Positions 33,376 to 46,012 are shown, counted from the first letter of the stretch. The stretch: DNA of 64,000 nucleotides from Dokdonella sp. (GCF_017744955.1 NZ_JAGIAG010000008.1:62001-126000); one strand, 5' to 3'. Program-made: numbers and translations. Notes: generated by a model not told the origin, from the sequence alone.

Positions 33376-34757
33376 TGCGTTGCGCGGTCACCATCGCCGC
33401 CGCCCTGTTCCTGCGCGTCGCCGCTGCGGCGACGCCGGCCGACTACGCCTACACCTTCCCGATCGAAACGAGCCCGCCCGCGAGCGGCGGCGCAGGGACC
33501 AGCAGCGCCTGGCGCATCGAGCTCACGCCGGAGGCGTACGCCTGGGTGCAGGACGCCGACTTGCGCGACCTGGCGGTCTTCAACGCGGCGAACCAGCCTG
33601 TGCCGGTCGCGCGCATCCGCAGCGCGCCGGCGGCGCTGACGCGCGAGCATCTCCTCGCCCTGCCGACCCTGGCCCTTCCGGCCGCCGCGGCGACGTCGAA
33701 CGGAAACGACCTGCGCCTGGTCATCGACCGCGACGCCGACGGGCGCCTGCGCCGCATCGACGCCGGCGAGCAGGCCGCGGCGAACGCGCGCCCGCGCGAC
33801 TGGCTGATCGACGCGACCGCGCTCGACCGTGCCGTCGACGGATTCGCGCTCGACTGGTCCGCGCCGACTTCCGGCGTGTCGGCGCGCTTCGCCGTCGCCG
33901 CCAGCGACGATCTGCAGAGCTGGCGCGATCTCGGCACCGCCGGCGTCGTCGCGCTCGAACGCGACGGCGTGCGCATCGACCGCCGCGAGTTCGCGGTCGC
34001 GCCGACCCGCGCGCGCTACTTCCGCCTGCACCGCCTCGACGACGGCGCCGAACTCGACGGTCTCTCGGTGCAGGCACGCTCGACCGAGCGCACGCAGAAC
34101 GAATCGCCGCGCAGCTGGCTGCGCGCCGAACCCGCGGCCGCGAGCGATACGCCCGACGGGTTCGACTACGCCTTGCCGGCGCGACTGCCGGCCGACCGCG
34201 CTCGCGTCGAACTCGCCAACGACAACGCGCTGGCGCAACTGACGCTGCTCGCGCGCGGCGACGACGCCGCGACGTGGCGGCCGCTGGCGCAGTTCGATGC
34301 GTACCGCCTGCGCCAGGGCGAGGGAATCGTGCGCAACGACGACGTCGAACTGCCGCCCGGCCCGCCGCTGCGCACGTTTCGCATCCGATCACGCACGCCG
34401 CTGGCAGCCGCGCCGCAGCTGACGCTGGGCTATCGCGCCGATGCCTTCGTGTTCCTCGCCGAGGGCGCCGGGCCGTACACCCTCGCCGTCGGCAGCCGCA
34501 GCGCGCACCGTCCCGACTATCCGGTCGACACCGCGCTGGCGAGCCTGCGCACGACGCTCGGTCGCGACTGGCAGCCGCCCACGGCGACCCTCGGCGCCGC
34601 GCGCGTCAGCGCCGGCGACGTCGCGCTGCGCGCACCCGAACCGCCGCTGCCGTGGCAGCGCTGGCTGCTCTGGGCGGTGCTCGTCGCCGGCGCGGCGGCG
34701 GTCGGCGGCTTCGCGCTCAGTCTGCTGCGCGAGAAGAAACAGGACCTTTCGAAATAG
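33372..34757 (+). CDS. DUF3999 family membrane-anchored periplasmic protein
   Basis: This 461-residue protein has a signal peptide (ending RVAAAATPAD), a long beta-rich periplasmic region with FRLHRLDDGAELDGLSVQAR, and a single C-terminal membrane anchor (WLLWAVLVAGAAAVGGFALS) followed by a lysine-rich tail. This is the DUF3999 architecture, nearly always found beside DUF2339, so the two probably form a complex. AAGGAGG lies 4 bp before the ATG. Its last 41 bp overlap the convergent O-antigen ligase gene. Confidence 0.83.
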   Translation: MMRCAVTIAAALFLRVAAAATPADYAYTFPIETSPPASGGAGTSSAWRIELTPEAYAWVQDADLRDLAVFNAANQPVPVARIRSAPAALTREHLLALPTLALPAAAATSNGNDLRLVIDRDADGRLRRIDAGEQAAANARPRDWLIDATALDRAVDGFALDWSAPTSGVSARFAVAASDDLQSWRDLGTAGVVALERDGVRIDRREFAVAPTRARYFRLHRLDDGAELDGLSVQARSTERTQNESPRSWLRAEPAAASDTPDGFDYALPARLPADRARVELANDNALAQLTLLARGDDAATWRPLAQFDAYRLRQGEGIVRNDDVELPPGPPLRTFRIRSRTPLAAAPQLTLGYRADAFVFLAEGAGPYTLAVGSRSAHRPDYPVDTALASLRTTLGRDWQPPTATLGAARVSAGDVALRAPEPPLPWQRWLLWAVLVAGAAAVGGFALSLLREKKQDLSK

Positions 34758-35994
34758 CCGGCGCTTCGTCGGCACCGAGCGCTGCGCAATACAGCGCCAG
34801 CAGCCACCAGAACAGCAGGCCCCACCAGGCCGAATAGAACGCGAGGTGCGTGTTCAGCGGAAAGCACATCGCGACCAGGGCCAGGCCCGGCGCGAGCGCG
34901 CGCTCGCGCGCGGCGGGCGCGGCGCGGCGCCATGCGCGCAGCGCGAACCAGGCGCCGGCGAGCCAGAACGCCAACCCGACCAGGCCGGTTTCGCTGAGCA
35001 CTTCGAGCACGATCTGGTGCGCATGCGAGGCGCCGACCTCGCCGTCGGTGTCGACGAAGCGGTCGTTGGCCGACGCGTACTTCGGATAGGCGTAGCGGAA
35101 GCCGCGCACGCCGACGCCGCTCAGCGGATGCGCGGCGGTCATCTTCAACGCCGTGCTCCAGATGCTGAGGCGTCCGGCCGAGGCTTCGTCGACCGCGGCC
35201 TCGGTGCCGCGCAGCGCGAGCAGGCTGCGTTCGACGCGCGCGCCGAAGCGTTCGGAGTCGCGCAGCGCGAGGGTGCCGAGCGCGGCGACGCCGAGCGCGA
35301 GCACCAGCAGCGCCAGAGCGAAGCGGCGCTTGCTGCGCGTCTCGTGCCAGGCGATCAGCAGGCAGACCAGGGCGTAGCCGAGCCAGGCGGCGCGCGAACC
35401 GGCGAGCAGGATCGGCGGCGTCAACACGGCGAACGCGAGCAGCAGTCCACGCAGTCCGAAACGCGTGCGCGCGGCGAGCAGCACGAACGGCGACAGCACC
35501 GCCAGCGTCGGGCCGAGCTTGAGGTTGCCGGCACCGAAGATGCCCGACAGCCGCTCCTTGTCGGCCGCGCCGCCGAGGCTGTGGCCGCTGGCCATCTGCA
35601 CGTAGGCGTCGAGCAGCCACAGCAGCACGACCACCGCGATCGTCGCGTTCACTGCGCGCCAGCTCGACGGACGCCGCAGCGCCCACGCCGTGAACAGCGC
35701 GAACGGCAGGAAGCGCAAGGTGACGCCGACGGTCGACCAGGTCTTGCCAGGCTCCACCGCACCGAGGCCGGAGACCAGCGCCGGAATCCAGTAGCAGGCG
35801 AACAGCGCCAGCACCCATCGGCTCGCGTCGCGACGCCAGTCGAGCCGGCCGCGCGCGAGCAGCACCAGCGCCGCCAGCGCGCCGAGCACGATCGGCGCTT
35901 CGGCGCTGCGGCCGAACGGCAGCAGCACGATCACGGCGAGCACCAGCGCGACCGGCCAGGCGGCGAGGCGCGTCTTCAAGGTCGACTCAGCCAT
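34717..35994 (-). CDS. O-antigen ligase family membrane protein
   Basis: This 425-residue polytopic protein of the Wzy_C/WaaL family has about ten to twelve hydrophobic segments and a large periplasmic loop containing the conserved region HPLSGVGVRGFRYAYPKYAS and GASHAHQIVLEVLSETGLVG, where the histidine is the likely catalytic residue. Such enzymes join O-antigen to lipid A-core, but some glycosylate proteins instead. It overlaps the upstream glycosyltransferase by 8 bp, which supports a lipopolysaccharide role. Confidence 0.83.
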   Translation of the reverse strand: MAESTLKTRLAAWPVALVLAVIVLLPFGRSAEAPIVLGALAALVLLARGRLDWRRDASRWVLALFACYWIPALVSGLGAVEPGKTWSTVGVTLRFLPFALFTAWALRRPSSWRAVNATIAVVVLLWLLDAYVQMASGHSLGGAADKERLSGIFGAGNLKLGPTLAVLSPFVLLAARTRFGLRGLLLAFAVLTPPILLAGSRAAWLGYALVCLLIAWHETRSKRRFALALLVLALGVAALGTLALRDSERFGARVERSLLALRGTEAAVDEASAGRLSIWSTALKMTAAHPLSGVGVRGFRYAYPKYASANDRFVDTDGEVGASHAHQIVLEVLSETGLVGLAFWLAGAWFALRAWRRAAPAARERALAPGLALVAMCFPLNTHLAFYSAWWGLLFWWLLALYCAALGADEAPAISKGPVSSRAAD

Positions 35995-37096
35995 CGGCGA
36001 GTTCGCGATACAGCGCCAAGGTGGCGTTCTGCATGTCGACGAGCCGGTAGCGCGTCAGCGGCGGAATCGCCGGCGCGTAGCGCAGCAGTTCGGCGGCACG
36101 CTCGGCCAGGCGCTCGCGGTCGCCCGGCGCGACGCGGCCGGCCGGATACAGATCGGCCAGCAGTTCGCCGACGCCGCCGTGGTCGTAGCCGAGCACCGGA
36201 CGGCACAGCGCGATCGCCTCGACCACGGTGCGGCCGAACGACTCCGGCTTGTTCGACAGTTGCAGCACCAGCGCCGAGCAGGCGTAGACGTCGCGCGCGT
36301 CGTCGCGCGGCGCGCTGATCGCCAGGCGGTCGGCGACGCCGCGTTCGAGGGCGAGTCGCTCGAGTTCGGCGATGTACGCCTCGCGCCCGACCTGGCGCGC
36401 ACCGAGCAGGAGCAGGCGCGTGTCGATGCCGCGCGCCTTCAGGTCGGCGACCAGCTCGATCGCATCGGGGTGGCCCTTGAGGCGCGTGCCGCGTCCGGGC
36501 AGGGTCAGGAGCGGCGCGCCGGCGAGCTGCGGGAATTCGGCGAAGAACCATTCGCGCCACGGCGCGTCGGGCTGGTGGCCGTACGGGAATTCGGCCGGAT
36601 CGATGCCGCGCGGAATGACCACCAGCTTGGCCGGATCGGTGTGCGGATAGTGGCGCAGCAGATAGTCGCGCACGGTGTTCGACACGCAGATCACGCGCTC
36701 GCCGCGCGTCATCACGCTGCTGTAGAAACCCGGCGTGTTGAGACCGTGCGCGGTGGTCACGAAGCGCGGCCGGCCACGCCAGCCGCGCAGCGCGAGCCAG
36801 CCGAGCCAGGCCGGCACGCGCGAGCGCGCGTGCACGAGGTCGACCCGCTCGCGCTCGAACAGCGCGCGCAGCGCCGGCACGCGGGCGAGGCTGGCCGGCG
36901 ACTTGCGCGCCAGATCGAGCTCGACGTGCTCGCTGCCCTCGGCGAGCAGCCGCTCCACCATGCGCCCGCCGCGCGACAGCACGATCGAACGATGCCCGTC
37001 GGCGACCAGCGCGCGCGCGATCTCGAGCGTCGAACGCTCGGCGCCGCCGGCGTCCAGCGCCGGGATCAGTTGCGCGACGGTGAGCTTGCGCGACAT
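35987..37096 (-). CDS. GT-B glycosyltransferase, lipopolysaccharide type
   Basis: This 369-residue GT4-type glycosyltransferase has an N-terminal acceptor domain with IPALDAGGAERSTLEIARAL and DLVHARSRVPAWLGWLAL, and a C-terminal donor domain with TLPGRGTRLKGHPDAIELV and the EX7E motif PESFGRTVVEAIALCRPVLG. The sugar and acceptor cannot be read from sequence. Co-transcription with an O-antigen ligase (8-bp overlap) suggests work on the lipopolysaccharide core. Confidence 0.85.
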   Translation of the reverse strand: MSRKLTVAQLIPALDAGGAERSTLEIARALVADGHRSIVLSRGGRMVERLLAEGSEHVELDLARKSPASLARVPALRALFERERVDLVHARSRVPAWLGWLALRGWRGRPRFVTTAHGLNTPGFYSSVMTRGERVICVSNTVRDYLLRHYPHTDPAKLVVIPRGIDPAEFPYGHQPDAPWREWFFAEFPQLAGAPLLTLPGRGTRLKGHPDAIELVADLKARGIDTRLLLLGARQVGREAYIAELERLALERGVADRLAISAPRDDARDVYACSALVLQLSNKPESFGRTVVEAIALCRPVLGYDHGGVGELLADLYPAGRVAPGDRERLAERAAELLRYAPAIPPLTRYRLVDMQNATLALYRELADG

Positions 37097-37120
37097 GGGC
37101 GCGGACGTCGATCGAACGGA

Positions 37121-37330
37121 TCAGTCGGCCAGGTCGTACTCGGCGCCGCAGTACGGGCACTTCGCGTGACCGCCCTGTTCGGCGATCGGCAGGTAGACCT
37201 TCGGGTGCGAATTCCACAGCGACATGCCCGGCATCGGGCACGACAGCGGCAGATCGGCGCGGGTGATGCGATAGCGGTTCTCCGCGTTGGCGGGAATGCG
37301 GGCTTCCGCCGCGGGATTGGGGCGCGACAT
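37121..37330 (-). CDS. CHCC-type zinc-finger protein
   Basis: This 69-residue protein has LSCPMPGMSLWNSHPKVYLP followed by GHAKCPYCGAEYDL, the Cys-His-Cys-Cys arrangement of the zf-CHCC family, related to the zinc-binding NDUFS6 subunit of complex I. The role in bacteria is unknown. I preferred the ATG at 37330 (MSRPNPAAEA), with GGAG upstream, over one four codons earlier. It lies 24 bp upstream of the glycosyltransferase on the same strand. Confidence 0.82.
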   Translation of the reverse strand: MSRPNPAAEARIPANAENRYRITRADLPLSCPMPGMSLWNSHPKVYLPIAEQGGHAKCPYCGAEYDLAD

Positions 37331-37510
37331 GGGGGACTCCATCGGTGGTGACCCGCGCGGTCCGCGACGCGCCGCGGCGGGGGTGCGAGTTTAGCAGCAG
37401 GACGCGTGCCAACTCCCCACGTCGCGGACCGGGACGCGATCGGAACGAGATCGTCGGAATTCTGGCCTAGAATGCCGCCCGCGGAGTTCCCAATCGACGA
37501 GGGGGTTTTC

Positions 37511-38758
37511 ATGGATTTCAACAAGCTCATCGCGCGTGCCAAGGCCATCCTGACCACGCCGAAGACCGAGTGGCCGGTCATCGCGGGCGAATCGACCACG
37601 GTTCCCGACCTGTACAAGAACTACATCGCGATCCTGGCGGCGATCCCCGCCGTGGTCGGCTTCGTCAAGGGCAGCCTGATCGGCTACAGCGCGTTCGGCG
37701 TCAACGTGCGCGTGCCGGTCGGCGCCGGCCTGACCGCGGCGATCCTCGGCTACGTGCTGTCGCTGGCGCTGGTCTACGTGATGGCGCTGATCATCGACGC
37801 TCTCGCGCCGACCTTCGGCGGCCAGAAGAACCAGGTCCAGGCGCTCAAGGCGGTCGGCTATTCCTACACCGCCAGCTGGGTCGCCAACGTCGGCCTGATC
37901 GTGCCGTGGATCGGCTTCCTCATCGCCCTCGCCGGCGGCATCTACGCGATCTATCTGCTGTATCTCGGCCTGCCGGCCACGATGAAGGCGCCGCCGGAGA
38001 AAGCCGCCGGCTACACCGTGGTGAGCATCCTCGCGGCGATCGTGCTCGGCTGGATCCTCTCGCTGGTCGTCGCCGGCGTCGTCGGCACCAACGCGATGAT
38101 GGGCGGCGCCGCGATCAGCGGCGCGGGCGGCCAGGTGTCGATCGACGGCAACAGCCCGGCCGGCCAGCTCGACGCGTGGAGCAAGAAGATGGAAGCGGCC
38201 GGCAAGCAGATGGAGGCCGCGCAGAAGTCCGGCGACGCCGCGGCGCAGAGCAAGGCGCTCGGCGCCGTGATCGCGGCGGCGGGCGGCGGCGAGCCGGTCG
38301 AGGCGCTGGCGCCGGACGTGCTCAAGCCCTTCGTGCCGGAAACGCTGGCCGGCCTGAAGCGCACGGACTTCTCCGCCGAGCGCAACGGCGCGCTCGGCAT
38401 GCAGGTGTCCGAGGCGCGCGCGACGTACTCCGACGGCGGCGACCGCCGCGTCGAGCTGGAAGTGACGGACATGGGTTCGGCCAAGGGCCTGATGGCGCTG
38501 GCCGGCTGGGCCGCGCTCGACAGCCAGAAGGAAACCGACCACGGCTACGAGAAGACCTACAAGCAGGACGGCCGCCTCGTGCACGAGGAATGGAACGGCC
38601 AGGACAAGCACGGCGAGTACGCCGTCGTCGTCGGCGAGCGCTTCTCGGTCAAGGCGCGCGGCAATGCCGACAGCATCGACCAGCTCAAGGCCGCGGTCGC
38701 CGGCATCGATCTCGGCGGACTGGAAGCGCTGAAGACGCAGGGCGTCAAGAAAAGCTGA
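37511..38758 (+). CDS. Yip1-domain membrane protein with C-terminal soluble region
   Basis: This 415-residue protein starts with DFNKLIARAKAILTTPKTEW, the entry to bacterial Yip1-domain proteins, and has about five membrane segments to residue 200 (for example VGYSYTASWVANVGLIVPWI). A coiled stretch with repeated KMEAAGKQMEAAQKSGDAAA and a roughly 130-residue soluble C-terminal domain follow. The biochemical role is unknown. GAGGGGG lies 5 bp upstream of the ATG, and a -10-like TAGAAT (37468-37473) precedes it. Confidence 0.75.
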   Translation: MDFNKLIARAKAILTTPKTEWPVIAGESTTVPDLYKNYIAILAAIPAVVGFVKGSLIGYSAFGVNVRVPVGAGLTAAILGYVLSLALVYVMALIIDALAPTFGGQKNQVQALKAVGYSYTASWVANVGLIVPWIGFLIALAGGIYAIYLLYLGLPATMKAPPEKAAGYTVVSILAAIVLGWILSLVVAGVVGTNAMMGGAAISGAGGQVSIDGNSPAGQLDAWSKKMEAAGKQMEAAQKSGDAAAQSKALGAVIAAAGGGEPVEALAPDVLKPFVPETLAGLKRTDFSAERNGALGMQVSEARATYSDGGDRRVELEVTDMGSAKGLMALAGWAALDSQKETDHGYEKTYKQDGRLVHEEWNGQDKHGEYAVVVGERFSVKARGNADSIDQLKAAVAGIDLGGLEALKTQGVKKS

Positions 38759-38864
38759 AGCCGCGGCGGTTTCCCGCTCGCGGCTTCGCGTTCCCATCCC
38801 GCCCGGCGCACGCGCCGGACGGCGTAGCGACGACGGCACCGCGCGTTTCGCGCCGGCGCCGTCG
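38757..38864. terminator. Two strong hairpins between convergent genes
   Basis: The first stem, GAAGCCGCG (38757-38765) with CGCGGCTTC (38779-38787), starts inside the stop of the Yip1-like gene and can extend by an inner GCGG/CCGC pairing. The second, CGACGGC (38831-38837) with GCCGTCG (38858-38864), contains an inner GCGCG/CGCGC stem just beyond the yceI stop. Neither has a T-tract, but each is placed to end one of the two facing genes. Confidence 0.45.
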
Positions 38865-38869
38865 CGCAA

Positions 38870-39475
38870 TCACTTCTTCTTCTGGCTCTCGGCGTAGGCC
38901 TTGGCCTCGATCGCCTCGACGGTGATGTTGATGCCGACTTCGTCGCTGACGTTCGGCGCGTACTTGCCGATGCCGAAGTCCGAGCGCTTGATCGTGGTCT
39001 TGGCGTCGAAGCCGACCGCCGGCGCCTTGCGCATCGGGTGCTCGCCGACCTTGTTGACCTTGACGTCGAGCGTGGCCGGCTTGGTCACGCCGTGGATGGT
39101 CAGGTCGCCGCTCACCTTGAGCTGATCGGGCGCCGCGCCCTTCTCGACCTTGGTGCTCTTGAAGGTCGCTTCCGGATACTTGGCCACGTCGAAGAAGTCG
39201 GCGCTCTTGAGATGCTCGTCGAACTTGGCGACGTTGCTGTTGATGCTGGCGGTGTCGATCTTCACGTTGACGGACGACTTGGTCGGATCGGCCTGGTCGA
39301 ACTCGACCGTGCCCTCGATCTTGCCGAACTGCGCTTCCGGATTGGAGAAACCGAAGTGGTTCCATTGCAGCACGACCTGGGTGTGGCCCGGATCGAGCGT
39401 ATAGGCGGTACCGGCGGCGAAGGCCGGGGCGGACGCCAGCGCGACGGCGGCGGCGAGAGCGAAGCGACGGATCAT
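38870..39475 (-). CDS. YceI family periplasmic lipid-binding protein
   Basis: This 201-residue precursor has a signal peptide (MIRRFALAAAVALASAPAFA) and a lipocalin-like YceI beta-barrel: YTLDPGHTQVVLQWNHFGFS, FDEHLKSADFFDVAKYPEAT, and DLTIHGVTKPATLDVKV. Known members bind long polyprenyl or other lipids in the periplasm; the physiological role varies. The short lysine-rich end is normal. It is transcribed alone, with 258 bp before the divergent gene. Confidence 0.92.
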   Translation of the reverse strand: MIRRFALAAAVALASAPAFAAGTAYTLDPGHTQVVLQWNHFGFSNPEAQFGKIEGTVEFDQADPTKSSVNVKIDTASINSNVAKFDEHLKSADFFDVAKYPEATFKSTKVEKGAAPDQLKVSGDLTIHGVTKPATLDVKVNKVGEHPMRKAPAVGFDAKTTIKRSDFGIGKYAPNVSDEVGINITVEAIEAKAYAESQKKK

Positions 39476-39733
39476 GGACAACTCCTGTAGGCAGAACGTG
39501 CTGGGGTCGAAGCGAGGGTCGATCGGGTCGATCGATTCCGGTTGGAACGCGTTGCGCCGGGTGAAGTTTCCCGACGATACGACAGACTTCCCCGAAAACG
39601 AAGTTGCAGGATGGGTCGCGGTGGAGCGCATCACAAGAGGCTCCGGCAGGAAACATCGTTTCGGCTGCGGAAACAATCGCGCCGCGGGGACACGCGATTC
39701 GCGGCGGCGCCGCCGGTCCGCTACCCTGCCCGA

Positions 39734-40756
39734 ATGACCCTGTCGACTCCGACCTGCTGGGCGATCAGCGACGGCGCCGCCGGCAACGAGAACCAGGCCG
39801 TCGCGCTGGCGCGCGCGCTCGGGTTCGCGCCGCGCGTGCTGCGCGTGCGCCTGCGCCAGCCGTGGGCCGCGCTGGCACCGCGCCTGACGCTGGGGGCGTC
39901 CGCGGCGATTCGCGAGGAACGCGGCGAGGCGCTGGCGCCGCCGTGGCCCGATCTCGCCATCGGCTGCGGCCGGCGCGCGGCGCTGGTCACGCGATTGCTG
40001 CGCGAGTGGAGCGCGCGCCGCTGCTACGCGGTGCAGATCCTCGATCCGCGCATCGACAGCGCGGCGTTCGACCTGGTCGTCGCGCCTCAGCACGACGGCA
40101 TCGACGGCGACAACGTGATCCGCAGCATCGGCGCGTTGAACACGGTCGACGCCGATTGGCTCGCCGCCGGCCGTGCGCGCTTTTCCGATTTCGCGCAGGC
40201 ACCGGCGCCGCGCACGGCGGTGCTGATCGGCGGCTCCAACCGCGCGCAGCGCATCGACGAGGCCTATCTCGACGCCCTGCTCGATCGCCTCGCCGCGCGT
40301 CACGCCGACGAGGGCGGCAGTTTCCTGGTCAGCCTGTCGCGCCGCACGCCGCCGGCGCTGGCGGACAAATTACGCCGCGCGTTCGCCGCGTTTCCGGGCC
40401 GCTTCTGGAGCGGCGACGCGGACGGCGCGAATCCGTACGCGGGCTATCTCGGCTGGGCCGATCGCATCGTCGTGACGCCCGATTCGGTCAACATGATTTC
40501 CGAGGCCTGCGCGACCGGCAAGCCGGTCTACACGTTCGCGCCGCGTGCGATCGAGGGCAAGCTCGCCGCGTTCCACGCCGAACTCGCCGGCAGCGGCCAC
40601 CTGCGCCGCCTCGACGATCCGCTGCAGGGACCGCCGCAACCGCCGCCGCTGGCCGAAACCGCGGCGATCGCGGAACTCGTGCGCGAACGCTGGAAGGCGG
40701 CTGACGCGCCACGGCTCGCTTCATCCGCTGACCGGACACGCGGTCTGTCCGGCTGA
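39734..40756 (+). CDS. ELM1/GtrOC1-like family protein
   Basis: This 340-residue protein belongs to the bacterial branch of the ELM1 family, named after a plant mitochondrial fission factor. It opens with CWAISDGAAGNENQAVALAR and contains LIGGSNRAQRIDEAYLDALL, VSLSRRTPPALADKLRRAFA, and ADRIVVTPDSVNMISEACAT, the last resembling a GT-B nucleotide-sugar pocket. In bacteria it is likely an envelope glycosyltransferase-like enzyme, but this is inference. TACCCT lies 7 bp before the ATG and no ribosome site is visible, so the mRNA may be leaderless. Confidence 0.75.
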   Translation: MTLSTPTCWAISDGAAGNENQAVALARALGFAPRVLRVRLRQPWAALAPRLTLGASAAIREERGEALAPPWPDLAIGCGRRAALVTRLLREWSARRCYAVQILDPRIDSAAFDLVVAPQHDGIDGDNVIRSIGALNTVDADWLAAGRARFSDFAQAPAPRTAVLIGGSNRAQRIDEAYLDALLDRLAARHADEGGSFLVSLSRRTPPALADKLRRAFAAFPGRFWSGDADGANPYAGYLGWADRIVVTPDSVNMISEACATGKPVYTFAPRAIEGKLAAFHAELAGSGHLRRLDDPLQGPPQPPPLAETAAIAELVRERWKAADAPRLASSADRTRGLSG

Positions 40757-40775
40757 GCCGAAAAAAAGACGGATT

Positions 40776-40855
40776 TCTCGCAGAGGCGCAGAGAACGCAG
40801 AGAGAGAAAAAAAGCCGAAGAAGCTTTTCTCGGCGTTCTCTGCGCCTCTGCGAGA
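40776..40855. repeat. Palindromic intergenic repeat with perfect 23-bp arms
   Basis: The arms at 40776-40798 and 40833-40855 are exact reverse complements, containing CGCAGAGGCGCAGAGAACGC on the left. They enclose a 34-bp A-rich centre with AGAGAGAGAAAAAAAG. The element lies alone between the ELM1-like gene and the amidohydrolase gene. The arm sequence resembles CTCTGCG-type dispersed intergenic elements that I recall from other proteobacteria. It could fold as a long hairpin and stop transcription in either direction. No transposase is linked to it. Confidence 0.8.
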
Positions 40856-41023
40856 CAACGCCTTTGAATCACGCCCCCGGTCCTCCGGCAACCCGATGCG
40901 GCGCCCGTCCGGAGAGATCGAAAAGCCGGTTGCGAGACGGCCGCTTCCAACCGGGACTTTCGGCCCGCCCATCCGCGCGACGCATCGCCTAAGCTCGGCG
41001 GAATTTGCCCAGGGAGCCCCTCC

Positions 41024-44311
<3,288 letters not shown>

Positions 44312-44359
44312 GCTCGACTCGTGCGCCTGCGCGCATGAGCAAGACCCCAGCGGCGAGAC

Positions 44360-44387
44360 GCCGACCGCGAGTGCCGTCGCGGTCGGC
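44360..44387 (+). terminator. Hairpin downstream of the amidohydrolase gene
   Basis: A perfect 10-bp stem, GCCGACCGCG (44360-44369) with CGCGGTCGGC (44378-44387), has an 8-nt loop and lies about 50 bp after the stop. There is no T-tract. It separates the gene from the permease gene further on. Confidence 0.4.
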
Positions 44388-44479
44388 GCCGACCTCCCGG
44401 GCCGCCGCTCGGCGCGGCGCCTAGGCGCGAACGCCGGCGGCGGCTACTGTTCTCCCGTCCAGGCCCTCGAATCCCGCCG

Positions 44480-45901
44480 ATGTCCCGTCCCGAACGATCG
44501 TCCGACCCGCTCTCCCAGTCCCTCGCGTCCGCCGGCGACCACGTCGGCCAGACGCAGCTGCGCCACGCCTTGAGGCCGCGCCAGCTGACCATGATGGCGC
44601 TCGGCAGCGCGATCGGCGCCGGCCTGTTCCTCGGCTCGGGCATCGGCGTGCAGACCGCCGGGCCGGCCGTGCTGGTGTCCTACCTGGTCGCCGGCACGCT
44701 CGCCATCATCGTGATGTTCGCGCTCGGCGAGATGGCCGCGGCGCGACCGGCCAGCGGCGCGTTCTCCGTGTATGCCGCCGAGGCGATGGGAGCGACCGCC
44801 GGCGCCACGGTCGGCTGGCTGTGGTGGGCTCAGCTGGTGGTCGTGATCGCGGCGGAATCGGTCGGTGCCGCCGGCCTGCTGGCGACGCTGTGGCCGGCGC
44901 TGCCGGTCGCCTGGATGTCGCTCGGCTTCATGCTGGTGTTCACCGTGATCAACCTGCTCGGCATCCGCAATTTCGGCGAATTCGAGTTCTGGTTCGCGAT
45001 CCTCAAGATCGCCGCCATCGTCGCCTTCCTCCTTGTCGGCGCCTTGCTGCTGCTCGGCCTGCTGCCGGGCGTCGCCTCGCCGGGATGGACCAACGTCTTC
45101 GGCAGCGACGGCTTCGCGCCGAAAGGCTGGACCGGCATCGGCGCCGCCTTGCTGGTGGTCGTGTTCGCCTTCGGCGGCACCGAGATCGTCGCCATCGCCG
45201 CCGCCGAGACCGAGCAGCCGGAGCGCAGCATCGCGCAGGCGACGCGCACCGTGCTGTGGCGCATCCTGGTGTTCTACCTCGGTTCGCTCAGCGTGATCGT
45301 CGCGGTGGTGCCGTGGACCAGCGAGGCGCTGAAGTCGCCCTTCGCCGCGGTGCTGCAGCAAGCCGGCATTCCGGGCGCGGCGAGCGCGATCACCCTGGTC
45401 GCCGTGATCGCCTTGCTGTCGGCGCTGAACGCGAACCTCTACGGTGCCTCGCGCATGATCTTCTCGCTGGCCGAGCGCGGCGAGGCGCCGCGTCGGCTGG
45501 CCTACCTCGATCGCCGCCAGGTGCCGATGGTCGCGGTGCTGGCGAGCGTGGCCTTCGGCTTCTTCGCGACGCTGCTCGAACTGCTCTATCCATCGCGCGT
45601 GCTGCCGGCGCTGCTCAACCTGGTCGGCTCCACCTGCCTGCTGGTGTGGACGATCTCGCTGCTCGCGCAGCTGATCCTGCGCCGCCGCGCCGATCGCGCC
45701 GGCACGCCGCTGCCGTTCCGCATGCGCGCGTTTCCCTGGCTGACCGGCTTCGGCCTGGCCATGCTCGGTGCGATCTTCGCGCTGGCGCTGTCCATCGAAG
45801 GTCCGCGCCTGCAGCTGCTGTCGACGCTCGGGCTGACGTTGGCCATCGCGGTGTGCAGCGAAGTGGCGCGGCGGCTGCGCGGGCGGCGGCCGGGTCGGTG
45901 A
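44480..45901 (+). CDS. APC-family amino acid permease
   Basis: This 473-residue inner-membrane transporter of the amino acid-polyamine-organocation superfamily has about twelve membrane segments. The first helix carries the family motif LRPRQLTMMALGSAIGAGLF, and the loop FAFGGTEIVAIAAAETEQPE matches the GABA/proline/lysine permease subgroup (AAT family). The substrate cannot be fixed. It stands alone with no linked enzymes. Confidence 0.9.
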   Translation: MSRPERSSDPLSQSLASAGDHVGQTQLRHALRPRQLTMMALGSAIGAGLFLGSGIGVQTAGPAVLVSYLVAGTLAIIVMFALGEMAAARPASGAFSVYAAEAMGATAGATVGWLWWAQLVVVIAAESVGAAGLLATLWPALPVAWMSLGFMLVFTVINLLGIRNFGEFEFWFAILKIAAIVAFLLVGALLLLGLLPGVASPGWTNVFGSDGFAPKGWTGIGAALLVVVFAFGGTEIVAIAAAETEQPERSIAQATRTVLWRILVFYLGSLSVIVAVVPWTSEALKSPFAAVLQQAGIPGAASAITLVAVIALLSALNANLYGASRMIFSLAERGEAPRRLAYLDRRQVPMVAVLASVAFGFFATLLELLYPSRVLPALLNLVGSTCLLVWTISLLAQLILRRRADRAGTPLPFRMRAFPWLTGFGLAMLGAIFALALSIEGPRLQLLSTLGLTLAIAVCSEVARRLRGRRPGR

Positions 45902-46012
45902 TTGCCGTACGGCGGCGAGCCGACTGACACGACCGGCGGCAACTTCCTTCATCCATTGGACGTTCGGTTGCGCCACCGAGCCCGGACGTCGAGCTGCCAG
46001 AGGAATCTTTCC

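Noticed and set aside
40776..40855. CRISPR repeat pair
   Set aside because: The arms are inverted rather than direct, there are only two, and no cas genes lie nearby.
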